Shown here piece by piece: positions 27,968 through 37,731 of a stretch of DNA of 64,000 nt (position 1 is the first letter of the stretch; every line of letters starts with the position of its first letter). The position numbers and the translations under genes were made by a program. The DNA lies in contig JAKSRJ010000003.1 in the NCBI GenBank assembly GCA_024403715.1, forward strand, positions 45,851 through 109,850, read 5' to 3'. The notes below the pieces were generated by a model. The model had not been told where the DNA came from. It worked only from the letters and a program-made list of their open reading frames with translations, and ran no database searches. The stretch is from Saccharofermentans sp. (GTDB lineage: Bacteria > Bacillota > Clostridia > Saccharofermentanales > Saccharofermentanaceae).

Positions 27968-29536
27968 ATGTTAGCAGTTAAAAAGTTAATTACAGCATTT
28001 ACAACTGTTGCTATCATGACTAGCGCTTTCGCTATGCCTTGTAGTGCAGCAAGGATTGAGGCTATCAAGTCTACTACAGTAATCGATAATGGTTTTGATT
28101 TAAATCAGGGTAGAGAGTGGGAAGATATCACAAACTACTATGCTTCTTACGACGAGATTACATTCAGAACTATCGCTGGAGAACCAGTTGTTCTCTCGAT
28201 TGATGGTGACGATCTTCATGTCGAGGCAGCTTCAAACATCAATGTATTGCTTAGTGTAAGAGACGATAGCCGTAATGTTGTTGGAACTTCTAATGGTAAT
28301 GGATCTCAGACTGTTACTCCTAATCCTGTAAGAGTAAATGAAGTTTACATGGTTCAGGTTAAGTATATGTCTCAGGGCATTACTTCTAACTACACTGAGA
28401 TTGCACTTACTAAGAAGGCTAACGGTGAGCTTACTTTCGTAACATCAACATGCTACGACTTTAATGTTGAGAGATGTTCTGAGTGGTGGACAGATGAGCA
28501 GTCTTTGCAGGAGTGCTTAATGCCACAAAATGATGCTGAGTGCGACGCTCCTACTGTAATTGCTAAGGCTAACGAGCTTACAGCTGGATGCACAAACGAT
28601 TGGGAGAAGACATTTGCTATTTACAACTACCTCGTAAGTGAGTGCGCTTATGACTATGTATTGCTTGATGATGACCACTATGGCTATCAGGATGACGCTA
28701 CAGCTCTTATCAGACGTCAGATTATGATTTGTGAGGGATTTGGTAATACATTTACTGCCCTTTGCAGAGCAGCTGGTGTGCCTGCCGCTGTTTCTTTTGG
28801 TATCGGTGGTTCTGTTGATGAGTTTTTGCTTAGCGACACATACATTGGCGATGAGGGTTGTAACCATGCTTGGGCTTGCGTTTGCCTTGATGGTGTATGG
28901 TATAGCGTAGACGCTACATGGGATAACTCAAATAAGTTCCAGGGAAGTTCACGTGAGACAGGACATATCATTCATGGAAATCCATCTTATGACTGGTATC
29001 TCGTTCCTCTCGAAGTTTTCTCTATGACTCACAAGATTTGTGATGCAGATACTATCCACGGCAGACCTGAGACAGGTAGCGCTGGTACTAATGCTACTTA
29101 TGAGATTACAAGAGACGGTACTATTACAATTTATGGTAGTGGCGAGCTTGTTCTTCCATATGGATGTAATGGTTTCCGTACAGTTGTATTTGATGAGAAC
29201 TGCACTATCACATCTATCGGTCAGAATTGCTTTAACGATTGCGATATTATCGAGAGAGTAATACTTCCTGATACAGTAACAACAATTTGTAATGGCGCTT
29301 TTGTTACATGTGAGGACTTGGAATATGTTTATATTCCAGATGGTGTTACAAGCATTGGTAGAAGTGCTTTTGATACATGCGATGAGCTCGCTTATGTTTA
29401 TGTACCAGATAGCTGTACTGATATTGATACATGGGCATTTGATCTTTGTCCTAGAGCAATCATAAGCGTTCCTTCCGGTGTGGATTTGCAGCTCGATGAT
29501 TATTACTGCGAGCCTTATATGGTAATTTACAGATAA
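27968..29536 (+). CDS. Secreted transglutaminase-like protein with BspA-type leucine-rich repeats
   Basis: 522 residues with a signal peptide (about 1-27, cleavage after PCSA). The core (about 195-330) is a transglutaminase-like cysteine peptidase fold with the triad C255 (MICEGFG), H300 (CNHAW) and D315 (YSVDATWDN). The C-terminal part (about 395-500) holds LRR_5 repeats of the BspA type (repeating pattern such as ITSIGQNCFNDC and TICNGAFVTC). Likely exported and cell-surface or secreted, with adhesion or protein-processing roles known for related domains. It starts 26 bases after proS and ends at the first base of the ABC ATPase gene, suggesting shared transcription. Confidence 0.82.
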   Translation: MLAVKKLITAFTTVAIMTSAFAMPCSAARIEAIKSTTVIDNGFDLNQGREWEDITNYYASYDEITFRTIAGEPVVLSIDGDDLHVEAASNINVLLSVRDDSRNVVGTSNGNGSQTVTPNPVRVNEVYMVQVKYMSQGITSNYTEIALTKKANGELTFVTSTCYDFNVERCSEWWTDEQSLQECLMPQNDAECDAPTVIAKANELTAGCTNDWEKTFAIYNYLVSECAYDYVLLDDDHYGYQDDATALIRRQIMICEGFGNTFTALCRAAGVPAAVSFGIGGSVDEFLLSDTYIGDEGCNHAWACVCLDGVWYSVDATWDNSNKFQGSSRETGHIIHGNPSYDWYLVPLEVFSMTHKICDADTIHGRPETGSAGTNATYEITRDGTITIYGSGELVLPYGCNGFRTVVFDENCTITSIGQNCFNDCDIIERVILPDTVTTICNGAFVTCEDLEYVYIPDGVTSIGRSAFDTCDELAYVYVPDSCTDIDTWAFDLCPRAIISVPSGVDLQLDDYYCEPYMVIYR

Positions 29537-30237
29537 TGTCTTATATTGAGTTTCGTGACGTAAAGAAGAAGTACCATACAGGTTCTGTCGACTTGTATGC
29601 TTTGCAGGGTGTAAATTTTCATCTCGAAAAGGGTGAGCTCTGCGTTATCCTTGGCCAGTCTGGTGCAGGTAAGACAACTCTTCTTAATATCCTTGGTGGT
29701 ATGGATAAGCTCTCCACAGGTCAGGTATTCCTTGATGGCAAGGAGATTTCTACTCTTAAGGATCGTGAGCTTGCTCAGTATAGACGTTATGATGTCGGAT
29801 TTGTATTCCAGTTTTATAATTTGATTCCTAACTTAACAGCTTATGAGAACATCGAGATGGCTTCTCAGCTTGTTAAGAATCCTCTTGATCCAGAAAAGTT
29901 ATTGAAGGATGTAGGTCTTGAAGCAAGACGTAACAACTTTCCTTCTCAGTTATCTGGTGGTGAGCAGCAGAGAATTTCTATTGCTAGAGCAATTGCCAAG
30001 AATCCTAAGCTTTTACTATGCGACGAGCCTACTGGTGCTCTTGATTATCAGACCGGTAAATCGATTTTGAAGCTTCTTCAGAAACTCTCTACAGAAGAGA
30101 AGATGACTGTTGTTATAATTACTCATAACTCTGCATTAACAGCAATGGCGGATAGAGTTGTAACACTTAAAAGTGGTCTCGTAGTAAGTAACGAAGTCAA
30201 TCCGAACCCAGTAGATATTGACCTCATCGAGTGGTAA
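29536..30237 (+). CDS. ABC exporter ATPase, MacB/LolD type
   Basis: 233 residues with every core motif: Walker [10 protein letters not shown] (about 38-46), the Q-loop in [16 protein letters not shown] typical of MacB/LolD-like ATPases, signature [14 protein letters not shown], Walker [13 protein letters not shown] and H-loop VIITHN. It pairs with the FtsX-like permease that follows. Its first base overlaps the last base of the transglutaminase gene. Such systems act on lipids, peptides or cell-wall processes rather than uptake; the cargo is unknown. Confidence 0.93.
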   Translation: MSYIEFRDVKKKYHTGSVDLYALQGVNFHLEKGELCVILGQSGAGKTTLLNILGGMDKLSTGQVFLDGKEISTLKDRELAQYRRYDVGFVFQFYNLIPNLTAYENIEMASQLVKNPLDPEKLLKDVGLEARRNNFPSQLSGGEQQRISIARAIAKNPKLLLCDEPTGALDYQTGKSILKLLQKLSTEEKMTVVIITHNSALTAMADRVVTLKSGLVVSNEVNPNPVDIDLIEW

Positions 30238-30247
30238 TTATTCCTTC

Positions 30248-33200
30248 ATGAATCCATATGTAAAAACAATCATCCGATCCATAAAACAATCCTTCGGACG
30301 CTTTGTCGCGATTCTTGCTATTATCGCTTTGGGTGTTGGTTTCATGTCTGGATTGGTTCTTACTAGCCCATCTATGCGTGTTACAGGAACTACTTTTCTT
30401 GATGAGCAGAAGTTATTTGATTTTAGACTTTTATCTACCATTGGTTTTAGCGATGAAGATATCGAGAAGTTAAATCTTATCGATGGCTCTGCTGTTGTTG
30501 AAGGCGCATATTCATCGGATGTTTTTTGTAGCTTTACTGGAAGTGACAGTGATTCACTAGATGTAGTCAGAGTTCATTCCGTTACTAATAATGTAAATCT
30601 ACTTTCTGTTCAATTTGGTCGTTTGCCAGAAACCGCTAATGAGATTGTTCTTGATGGTTATATTTTTGATGAAGATGTAATTGGTAAAACAGTTGCTATT
30701 ACCGAAGACGGAGATGACAATATTTTGCTCGAGCATGAGTTTACCGTCGTAGGTGTTATTAGGTCTCCGATATATTTAAATTTTCAGCGTGGAACCAGCT
30801 CGCTTGGTAACGGTAAGATGTCTTATTACGCTTATATTCTTCCTGAAGTTTTTGATATGGAGTACTACTCTGAAGCTTATATGTATTTCGAGAATTCACC
30901 TATGATGTATACAGATGAGTATGATGAGTGGGCGGATAACACTTCTAGCAGAATTGAGGTCGCTTTCGAGCAGATTATTAACGATCGATTTGATGAGCTT
31001 CTAGCCGAAGGTTACGAGGGCTTGGATGATGGAAGAAGAGAGCTTGATGAGAGTCGCCTGGATGGAATCGCGGAGCTTGAAGATGCCAGAATAGAACTTG
31101 AAGATGCACGTGTTCAATTAGAAGAGGGATGGGACGAACTCCAAGATGCTAGACGCCAGTTAGCGTCAGCTGCTTCTCAAATCGACTCTGCTCAGCAGGC
31201 TATTGATCAAGGTTGGGCAGGAATTGCTCAGGCAGAGGAAAGAATGAGTGTAAGTCAATCTCAGTTAGATCAGCTCCTAGCTCCTCTTGATGCTTCGATT
31301 GCTTCTGCACAGCAAACTCACAATCAGCTTTTGGTTCAGATTGAAGCTGCAAGAAATAGCGGCCAAATAGCTCGTGTTTATTTTTATCAGGCCTCACTTG
31401 CTACTAATGATGCTTGGCTTAATCAATTAGCTGCACAGCGTAATTCAATTATCGATGGCAGTGCACTTAACAATTATAATTCCCAGTTTAATCAAGCTCG
31501 TGAGTCTCTTGAGCAGGCTCAGGCAGAGCTTGATGCTAATCGAGCTCAATACAATAACGGATGGGCTCAGTATTATGACGGATTAGATTCATACAATGAA
31601 GGTCTAGCTGAGTATAATGATGGCCTTGCTCAGTATAGAGATGGAGTACGCGAATTTAATGAGTTGATTACTCAGGCAAATATGCAGCTCGATTTTGGTT
31701 ATAGACAGCTTAATAGCATCGATAGGCCTACAACTTATGTACTTGGAAGAGATACTAATATCGGTTATTTATCTTTTGATAGTGATGCTGATATCGTAGC
31801 TGGTGTAGCTAGAGTATTCCCATTATTCTTTTTTGCTATCGCAGCTTTGGTATGTTCTACTACAATGCAGCGAATGGTAAATGATGAGCGTGGAATTATC
31901 GGTACTATGAGAGCTCTCGGCTATACTGATTTTTCTATCATGATGAAGTATATTATTTACTCAGGCTTAGCTGCTACTACAGGCTGTATTATCGGATTTA
32001 TCGGTGGTATCAGATCGTTCCCATTTATTATCTGGGATGTATACGGAATGATGTATGGCTTCGCAGATTTGATTTTGGTGAATTCACCTTGGCTTTTTGC
32101 ACTCGCTATGTTCGCATCTTTGCTTTGCTCCGTCGGTGTAACAGTTTCTACTTGTATGGGTGAGCTTAAGGATATGCCAGCTCAGCTTATTCGCCCTAAG
32201 GCACCAATTCCAGGTAAGAAGATTTTGCTTGAGAGAATTACACCTTTGTGGAAGATGCTTAAGTTTACACATAAGGTTTCAATCCGTAACGTTTTCCGCT
32301 TTAAAAAGAGAATGATTATGATGCTTGTAGGTATCGCTGGTTGTTCTGCTTTGATTATTACTGGTTTTGGTCTTCGTGATTCAATCACAAGCGTAATTAA
32401 TATGCAGTTTGATACTATTACAACTTACGACGTCTCTGCGACATTTGATGATGTTAAGCTTGAAGATGTTTATGCCGATATAGAGCAGGCAAATTACGCT
32501 AGTGGAGTTACACTAGCAGCCGTTCCAGTTAGAACCGAAAACATCACTCATGTAGGTGAAGATGCAGTTCGTGATATTACTTTGTATATATCTTCTGACA
32601 GGGATATCACTTCTGTTTTGCATCCTATGGTTGACGGTGTGGAGGTCGCTTGGCCAGGTGATAACGAGATAGCAATTAGCTCTAAGGTTGCTAATAGTAA
32701 TGGTCTTAGCGCAGGTGATGAGATTACACTTAATCATGGTGATATGGGTGGTACTTTTACTTTAAGAATCGCGTATGTGTTTGATAACTATGTTTACCAT
32801 TATGCATTCATGACAGAGCGCACTTATGAGCGTGTTTTTGATGAAGATTATGAAGCGTCTGAAGTTCTTTTGTATAGTCCTGATGATGCAGAGTTTGATG
32901 GTTACGAGTATGCTTCATCTTTGACATCGACAGGTGATTTTAAGACTGTTGGTGTAACAGCGATGAACCGTGAATCTTTTGCGTCTACGATGGAGCAGAT
33001 GGATTCTATTGTAATTCTAGTTATTGTTTGCGCTGCACTGCTCGCATTTATAGTATTGTTTAATCTTAATAATATAAATATAACGGAGCGTATAAGAGAA
33101 ATAGCGACAATTAAGGTTTTAGGATTTACTAAGGGTGAGACTGGCGCGTATTTCTTCCGTGAGAGTTTTATTCTTGTATTTATGGGATATGTAGTTGGTA

Positions 33201-33400
33201 TTCCTCTTGGAATAGTGCTTCATAGATTTGTTATCGCACAGATTGCTATGGATACAGTAACGTTCCCACTTATTATCCATACAATTAGTTTTGTTTATGC
33301 GTTATTATTTGTAATAGCTTTCTCAGTATTAGTTGACTTCGTAATGAGAGTTAAGATTGAAAAAATCGATATGGCAGAATCTTTAAAGAGTGCTGAATAA
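30248..33400 (+). CDS. FtsX/MacB-like ABC permease with long coiled-coil extracellular region
   Basis: 1050 residues from the ATG at 30248 (a TTG at 30218 is an alternative). One membrane helix (about 15-38) precedes an extracytoplasmic part that includes a long Gln/Ala/Glu/Asp-rich segment (about 255-490), with heptad-like repeats such as ELEDARIELEDARVQLEE. Two FtsX-type domains follow. Three helices come at about 520-650 (MVNDERGIIGTMRALGYT precedes one), and three more at about 925-1045 with REIATIKVLGFTKGE. It is far larger than typical partners of this ATPase type. The coiled coil probably reaches across the wall. Cargo or mechanical role unknown. Confidence 0.88.
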   Translation: MNPYVKTIIRSIKQSFGRFVAILAIIALGVGFMSGLVLTSPSMRVTGTTFLDEQKLFDFRLLSTIGFSDEDIEKLNLIDGSAVVEGAYSSDVFCSFTGSDSDSLDVVRVHSVTNNVNLLSVQFGRLPETANEIVLDGYIFDEDVIGKTVAITEDGDDNILLEHEFTVVGVIRSPIYLNFQRGTSSLGNGKMSYYAYILPEVFDMEYYSEAYMYFENSPMMYTDEYDEWADNTSSRIEVAFEQIINDRFDELLAEGYEGLDDGRRELDESRLDGIAELEDARIELEDARVQLEEGWDELQDARRQLASAASQIDSAQQAIDQGWAGIAQAEERMSVSQSQLDQLLAPLDASIASAQQTHNQLLVQIEAARNSGQIARVYFYQASLATNDAWLNQLAAQRNSIIDGSALNNYNSQFNQARESLEQAQAELDANRAQYNNGWAQYYDGLDSYNEGLAEYNDGLAQYRDGVREFNELITQANMQLDFGYRQLNSIDRPTTYVLGRDTNIGYLSFDSDADIVAGVARVFPLFFFAIAALVCSTTMQRMVNDERGIIGTMRALGYTDFSIMMKYIIYSGLAATTGCIIGFIGGIRSFPFIIWDVYGMMYGFADLILVNSPWLFALAMFASLLCSVGVTVSTCMGELKDMPAQLIRPKAPIPGKKILLERITPLWKMLKFTHKVSIRNVFRFKKRMIMMLVGIAGCSALIITGFGLRDSITSVINMQFDTITTYDVSATFDDVKLEDVYADIEQANYASGVTLAAVPVRTENITHVGEDAVRDITLYISSDRDITSVLHPMVDGVEVAWPGDNEIAISSKVANSNGLSAGDEITLNHGDMGGTFTLRIAYVFDNYVYHYAFMTERTYERVFDEDYEASEVLLYSPDDAEFDGYEYASSLTSTGDFKTVGVTAMNRESFASTMEQMDSIVILVIVCAALLAFIVLFNLNNINITERIREIATIKVLGFTKGETGAYFFRESFILVFMGYVVGIPLGIVLHRFVIAQIAMDTVTFPLIIHTISFVYALLFVIAFSVLVDFVMRVKIEKIDMAESLKSAE

Positions 33401-33418
33401 GCACCAGAAGGAGTATAT

Positions 33419-34045
33419 ATGAGATTAAGTAAGTTATTTAAGACAGTTATTGTTGGAGCATTGGCATCAGTTTTAGTTGCTGGATGCACAATTAAGTATG
33501 AGACTCCTGATGAGCACTATGGTACTGGCGAATCAGATTTACCTGGTATAGGTGTTCATCATGTTGAGATTGAAGTTCAGGACTACGGAACAATCGCTGT
33601 AGAACTTGATGGTGATAAGGCTCCTATTACAGTTCAGAATTTCTTGGACCTCGCAAGCAGTGGTTTTTATGACGGTCTTACATTTCACAGAATCATGGAT
33701 GGATTTATGATTCAGGGTGGTGATCCAGAAGGCACTGGTATGGGTGGCTCTGGCACAAATATCGTAGGTGAGTTCTCTGCTAATGGTCGTGCTAATGATA
33801 TTTCTCACGTCCGTGGAACAATCTCAATGGCAAGATCTCAGATGTATGATTCTGCATCGTCTCAGTTCTTTATTGTTCAGACAGATTCTATATTCCTCGA
33901 TGGTCAGTATGCTGGTTTTGGCCACGTAACAGATGGTATGGATATCGTAGATAGAATTTGTATCGATGCTCCAGTTGTAGATGACAACGGAACAGTATTG
34001 CCAGAGAATCAGCCAATTATCACTGCTGTAAGAGTAATTGATTAA
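33419..34045 (+). CDS. Peptidyl-prolyl isomerase lipoprotein, cyclophilin type
   Basis: 208 residues with a lipoprotein signal (lipobox LVAGC, C23), so it is anchored on the outer face of the membrane. The cyclophilin fold spans about 45-205, with FHRIMDGFMIQGGDP and a GTISMAR stretch and SSQFFIVQTD later on; R and F residues of the active site are retained. It would help fold exported proteins, such as those of the neighbouring secreted proteins (inference). GAAGGAG precedes the ATG. It overlaps the AraC gene by 1 base. Confidence 0.94.
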   Translation: MRLSKLFKTVIVGALASVLVAGCTIKYETPDEHYGTGESDLPGIGVHHVEIEVQDYGTIAVELDGDKAPITVQNFLDLASSGFYDGLTFHRIMDGFMIQGGDPEGTGMGGSGTNIVGEFSANGRANDISHVRGTISMARSQMYDSASSQFFIVQTDSIFLDGQYAGFGHVTDGMDIVDRICIDAPVVDDNGTVLPENQPIITAVRVID

Positions 34046-34812
34046 TGAAAATAGATTCTGAGTTAGAAAAGCAGCTTGTATCTGAGCGTGATAACGAAGT
34101 AAAAAGAGTCTCATACGACAATGAGATTAAATTTTACACGATGATTGCCTCTGGAGATGTAGCGGGGGTTGAAGAGTTTAATCGTAATCGTCGAGCTACT
34201 TATGAGAAGAGTCGTAAGGGTGTTTTATCTGCTGATAAACTATCAAGCGAGAAATATCATGCTGTTATCATGACAGCTTTGATTTCTAGATTCTGTATAG
34301 AAGCTGGAATGGATATAGCTGTTAGTTATTCTCTAAGTGACATCTTTATTCGCCATATCGATCGTGCTAAGAACTTAGAAGATGTTGAGAATTTGTACGA
34401 TGCGATTGCTCTTGAGTATGCAAATCGTATGCGAGAGCTATCTCGTAGTAATGTGGTTTCTCGCTATGTAGTTTTGGCTATCGATTATATTCGCGATCAT
34501 ATTCAAGAGACTTTAACTGTTGATCAGGTTGCAAACGCTCTAGCTGTTAATGCTAGCTATTTGAGTAAACTTTTCAAGCACGATATGGGTAAGTCCATTA
34601 GTTCTTATATTCGTGATTCTAAAATAGAGATTGCTAAGAACATGCTTCGCCATCTAGATGAATCATCGTTGGAAATTGCTTCCTATCTTGGTTTTTCTTC
34701 TCAAAGCCATTTTATTCAGGTGTTTAAAAAGGAGACTGGAATGACTCCTGAAGAGTATCGTAAGCAGCATTACCATAAGTCTTGGATTAGTGAATCTGGA
34801 GAAGAGGAATAA
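34045..34812 (+). CDS. AraC family regulator
   Basis: 255 residues. The N-terminal 150 residues are helical, without a cupin, similar to the AraC type found as regulators in Lachnospiraceae-like genomes. The C-terminal domain (about 155-250) has two HTH motifs: LTVDQVANALAVNASYLSKLF and SSLEIASYLGFSSQSHFIQVF, ending TPEEYRKQH. The start overlaps the cyclophilin stop. The target is unknown; a strong palindrome lies 21 bases after its stop, upstream of the COG2426 gene. Confidence 0.9.
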   Translation: MKIDSELEKQLVSERDNEVKRVSYDNEIKFYTMIASGDVAGVEEFNRNRRATYEKSRKGVLSADKLSSEKYHAVIMTALISRFCIEAGMDIAVSYSLSDIFIRHIDRAKNLEDVENLYDAIALEYANRMRELSRSNVVSRYVVLAIDYIRDHIQETLTVDQVANALAVNASYLSKLFKHDMGKSISSYIRDSKIEIAKNMLRHLDESSLEIASYLGFSSQSHFIQVFKKETGMTPEEYRKQHYHKSWISESGEEE

Positions 34813-34833
34813 GCTGCCTTTCGAAGTGCTTGA

Positions 34834-34857
34834 GGTTACTCTTACGTAATCGTAACC
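34834..34857. promoter_or_regulatory. Near-perfect 24-bp palindrome
   Basis: GGTTAC and GTAACC flank a perfect TTACGTAA, all centred on 34845/34846, so 20 of 24 positions are symmetric. It lies 68 bases upstream of the next ATG (34926) and has no T-tract, so it reads more like an operator than a terminator. Confidence 0.5.
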
Positions 34858-34925
34858 CTGCCGTAATTGTATTGTCCTGCCTTATATGGCAAAATCAACC
34901 CGTAATATATTAGGGAGTTTTATTT

Positions 34926-35399
34926 ATGCTTAAAAAGTGTCTTATCGCGTTTTTGATTTCTATGGTACCTATTATCGAGCTTCGAGGTGCTTTGCCAATC
35001 GCTCTTGCTAGTGGTGTACCAGCTTATATCGCATATCCAGTTTGTGTAATTGGTAATATGATTCCTGTTCCTTTTATCTACTTTTTTGCGCGTAAGTTTT
35101 TGGAATGGGGTAAAGATAAGAAGTTTATAGGTAAAATTTTCACTTTCTTCCTTGAGAAAGGCCATAAAGGCGGCGAGAAACTCATGGGTAAAGCAGGTAA
35201 AGGTGGAGGCCTTTTTATCGCACTTTTGCTTTTTGTAGGAATTCCTCTTCCTGGTACTGGTGCTTGGACAGGCACTCTCGCAGCGAGTATCCTTGATATG
35301 GGATTTAAGAGGAGCTCCATCGCGGTTATGCTCGGTGTAATTCTTGCAGGAATTATCATGGGCGTATTGACAATGTTAGGAATTAATATACTTACATGA
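34926..35399 (+). CDS. COG2426 small multidrug-export-like membrane protein
   Basis: 157 residues with about four membrane segments and a short cytoplasmic loop (KDKKFIGKIFTFFLEKGHKGGEK). Conserved features of the COG2426 family are visible: ISMVPIIELRGALPIAL at the start, PGTGAWTGTLAASI in the second half. The family is annotated as small multidrug export, but experimental support is thin. The ATGA overlap with the pseudouridine synthase gene suggests shared translation. Confidence 0.85.
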   Translation: MLKKCLIAFLISMVPIIELRGALPIALASGVPAYIAYPVCVIGNMIPVPFIYFFARKFLEWGKDKKFIGKIFTFFLEKGHKGGEKLMGKAGKGGGLFIALLLFVGIPLPGTGAWTGTLAASILDMGFKRSSIAVMLGVILAGIIMGVLTMLGINILT

Positions 35400-36367
35400 G
35401 AAGCTTTATTGTAAATGGTAGCCAGAGTGGTGAGCATGTTGTAAAGGCATGTTCAATGCAGTATCCAGCATTGAAGAATGCAGATTTGTATCGTGCTTTA
35501 AAGCATAAGGATATTCGCATCGATGGTAAAAAAGTATCTTCTGATATTACTGTATATGAGGATCAGGAAGTTCAGGTTTGGCTTCCAGATAGTCTTTTTG
35601 ATGCTAAGGTTGATTTTTCAGCGAAGTCGCCTGCGAAGAAGTCTTCTATGGATGACTACCGTGTTGTAGCGCAGACAGATTCCTTGTTGATTTTAAATAA
35701 GCGTCAGGGCTTAGCAGTTCATAGTGGTGCTACTACTGAGGAAAACTTAATTGATATCGTTCGTCGTCAAAGTAAGTTCAGAGATGCTGAGCTTGTACAT
35801 AGAATTGATATGAATACTGGTGGCCTAATTATTGTTGCTAAAAATAAGGCAGCACTCGAAGATGCAGTTGCTTTATTTAAGAAAGATCTTGTAATTAAGC
35901 GTTATCGCTGCTTGGTTGTAGGTAGAATTCCTGCAGATATTGGAGAGCCAGTTGTATGTACTGATGAAGCTTTGATGTGTGAGATTAACTCTTACTTAGA
36001 GAAGACAAAGTCAGGTTCTGTATATATTCACGATGAACGTAAGGATGGCGATTTGCCGATTAGCACTAGATATAGAGTCTTGGGTTATTACCATGGATTC
36101 TCTGAGATTGAATGCGAGCTTATTACTGGTCGCACACATCAAATTCGTGCGCAGTTTGCTCACCTTGGATATCCAATTCTTGGTGATGGTAACTACGGTC
36201 GTAATCAGGTTAATCTCGGTTTCAGAAACAAGGAAGGTGGTAAGATTCGCCACCAGCAGCTTTGGTCTACATCTTTGATTTTTGGTAAGATTCCTGCTGA
36301 TAATATGCACCGCGAATTGTCCGGTCGTAAGTTCTCAATCGAGCCTTCATATGAGGTTGAACTTTAA
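35396..36367 (+). CDS. RluA family pseudouridine synthase
   Basis: 323 residues. Converts uridine to pseudouridine in RNA, most likely in 23S rRNA. An N-terminal S4 RNA-binding domain (about 1-70, LYRALKHKDIRIDGKKV) precedes the catalytic domain, with HRIDMNTGG around the catalytic aspartate (usual form HRLDxxTSG) and EIECELITGRTHQIRAQF later. The start overlaps the previous stop by 4 bases and the murI start by 1. The particular RNA target cannot be told. Confidence 0.93.
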   Translation: MRSFIVNGSQSGEHVVKACSMQYPALKNADLYRALKHKDIRIDGKKVSSDITVYEDQEVQVWLPDSLFDAKVDFSAKSPAKKSSMDDYRVVAQTDSLLILNKRQGLAVHSGATTEENLIDIVRRQSKFRDAELVHRIDMNTGGLIIVAKNKAALEDAVALFKKDLVIKRYRCLVVGRIPADIGEPVVCTDEALMCEINSYLEKTKSGSVYIHDERKDGDLPISTRYRVLGYYHGFSEIECELITGRTHQIRAQFAHLGYPILGDGNYGRNQVNLGFRNKEGGKIRHQQLWSTSLIFGKIPADNMHRELSGRKFSIEPSYEVEL

Positions 36368-37203
36368 TGGCAGATAATAGACCAATTGGCGTATTTGATT
36401 CTGGTATCGGAGGTCTTACAGTTTTACGTGAGATTATCGCGACTGTGCCTAATGAATCTACAGTTTATTTTGGTGACGATGGTCGTGCTCCATATGGTAC
36501 TAAGTCACATTCTACAATTATCAATTATTCTCTTCAGGATATGATGTTCCTTCAAAAGCAGGACGTTAAGATGATTGTTATTGCATGTAATACAGCTAGC
36601 ACTCATGCCTATAAGACTCTTGCTAAGTGTTCAAATGTACCTGTTGTAGAGGTAGTAGTTCCTGGCGCCAGGGCCGCAGTTGAAGCAACAAAGAATGGCC
36701 GCATCGGAATTATCGCTACTAACGCGACTGTTTCTTCTGGAGTTTATGAATCAGCAGTTAAAGAGGCTGGTAAGAATCTTCCTTCATTAGAAGTTTATTC
36801 ACAGGCTTGTCCTCTGTTTGTATCTCTTGCTGAAGAGGGTTGGTGGGACGATGAAGTTGCTTTATTAACCGCTAAGCGTTATCTAGCGCCTTTGAAGGAG
36901 GCTGGGGTAGATACAGTTGTCCTCGCGTGCACACATTATCCACTTCTTGCTAATACAATCTCCAAGGTTATGGGTCCGGATGTAAAGCTCATCAATTCTG
37001 GTATCGCAGTAGCATCTGTTGTTAAGGATATTTTGGTTAAAAATGATATTGAGTCTGATGGTACTAATGTAACTCGTAGCTTTTATACTAGCGATGATCC
37101 ATCTAGATTCGAGGCTGTGGCTTCACCGTTTTTGGGTCGTGGTCTTCCTGCTGGCACTAAGAAGCAGGTTGTTGATAAGTATGATGTAAGTGGTCTTGTC
37201 TGA
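36367..37203 (+). CDS. murI: Glutamate racemase
   Basis: 278 residues. Makes D-glutamate for peptidoglycan. The two catalytic cysteines are C74 (IACNTAST) and C188 (LACTHYPLL), with D11 in FDSGIGG and PYGTKS near residue 42. The full family length is present. The gene overlaps its neighbours by one base on each side, so it is translated in a tight cluster with the RluA and DUF1934 genes. Confidence 0.97.
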   Translation: MADNRPIGVFDSGIGGLTVLREIIATVPNESTVYFGDDGRAPYGTKSHSTIINYSLQDMMFLQKQDVKMIVIACNTASTHAYKTLAKCSNVPVVEVVVPGARAAVEATKNGRIGIIATNATVSSGVYESAVKEAGKNLPSLEVYSQACPLFVSLAEEGWWDDEVALLTAKRYLAPLKEAGVDTVVLACTHYPLLANTISKVMGPDVKLINSGIAVASVVKDILVKNDIESDGTNVTRSFYTSDDPSRFEAVASPFLGRGLPAGTKKQVVDKYDVSGLV

Positions 37204-37586
37204 TGAAGCGTTCGTTTACTATTTATACAGATTCATATGATCAGCCATTTAAGACTATTGGGATATTTGATGATTCCGAGTCTTTATTATTGATTAAGTG
37301 GAGGCAGCGCCACGAAGGTGACAAATCTGATTCTTTGTATGAGATTCGTATGGACAAGACTTCTGGAGTCGCCACTATTAAGCGCTCTGGCGAATTTAGA
37401 AGCGAGTTAATCTTTGATACTTCGCGTTCAACTGTTGGACATATTTACACTCCATTTGGTGCTATTGATGTAGAGATAGTCACTGAGTATATAAATATGC
37501 CGAGTGTTCTAAGCCAGAGATTTGAGATTTCTTACGTTATGGGTCCAGATAAGATTAAGAATATTTTCAGTTTGCGTCTAGAGTGA
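37203..37586 (+). CDS. DUF1934 (YwiB-like) protein
   Basis: 127 residues of mostly beta structure, in line with the calycin-like DUF1934/YwiB family. A basic stretch, LIKWRQRHEG, and conserved glycine turns such as SVGHIYTPFG-like (TVGHIYTPFG) are visible. Function is unknown for the family. It starts 1 base into the murI stop and ends before a promoter for rpmF. Confidence 0.8.
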   Translation: MKRSFTIYTDSYDQPFKTIGIFDDSESLLLIKWRQRHEGDKSDSLYEIRMDKTSGVATIKRSGEFRSELIFDTSRSTVGHIYTPFGAIDVEIVTEYINMPSVLSQRFEISYVMGPDKIKNIFSLRLE

Positions 37587-37642
37587 TTCGAGTGTATATT
37601 TAGTCGGAAACGATTGATTTTACAGTTAGGTTAAAAAAGTGC

Positions 37643-37671
37643 TTGCAAAAGTATAGTTCCTATTGTATTAT
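37643..37671 (+). promoter_or_regulatory. rpmF promoter
   Basis: TTGCAA (37643-37648), exactly 17 bp, TATTAT (37666-37671). The leader is about 55 bases, with GGAGGTGG before the rpmF ATG. Confidence 0.8.
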
Positions 37672-37731
37672 TGCTAAGCACGTTTAAAAGAACTAATAAA
37701 CAATACCTACGGATATTGGAGGTGGAAATAT

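Noticed and set aside
34831..34870. MerR-type promoter with 19-20 bp spacer
   Set aside because: A TTGAGG and a TAAT can be placed around the palindrome, but no plausible -10 lies at the required distance and no MerR gene is nearby.
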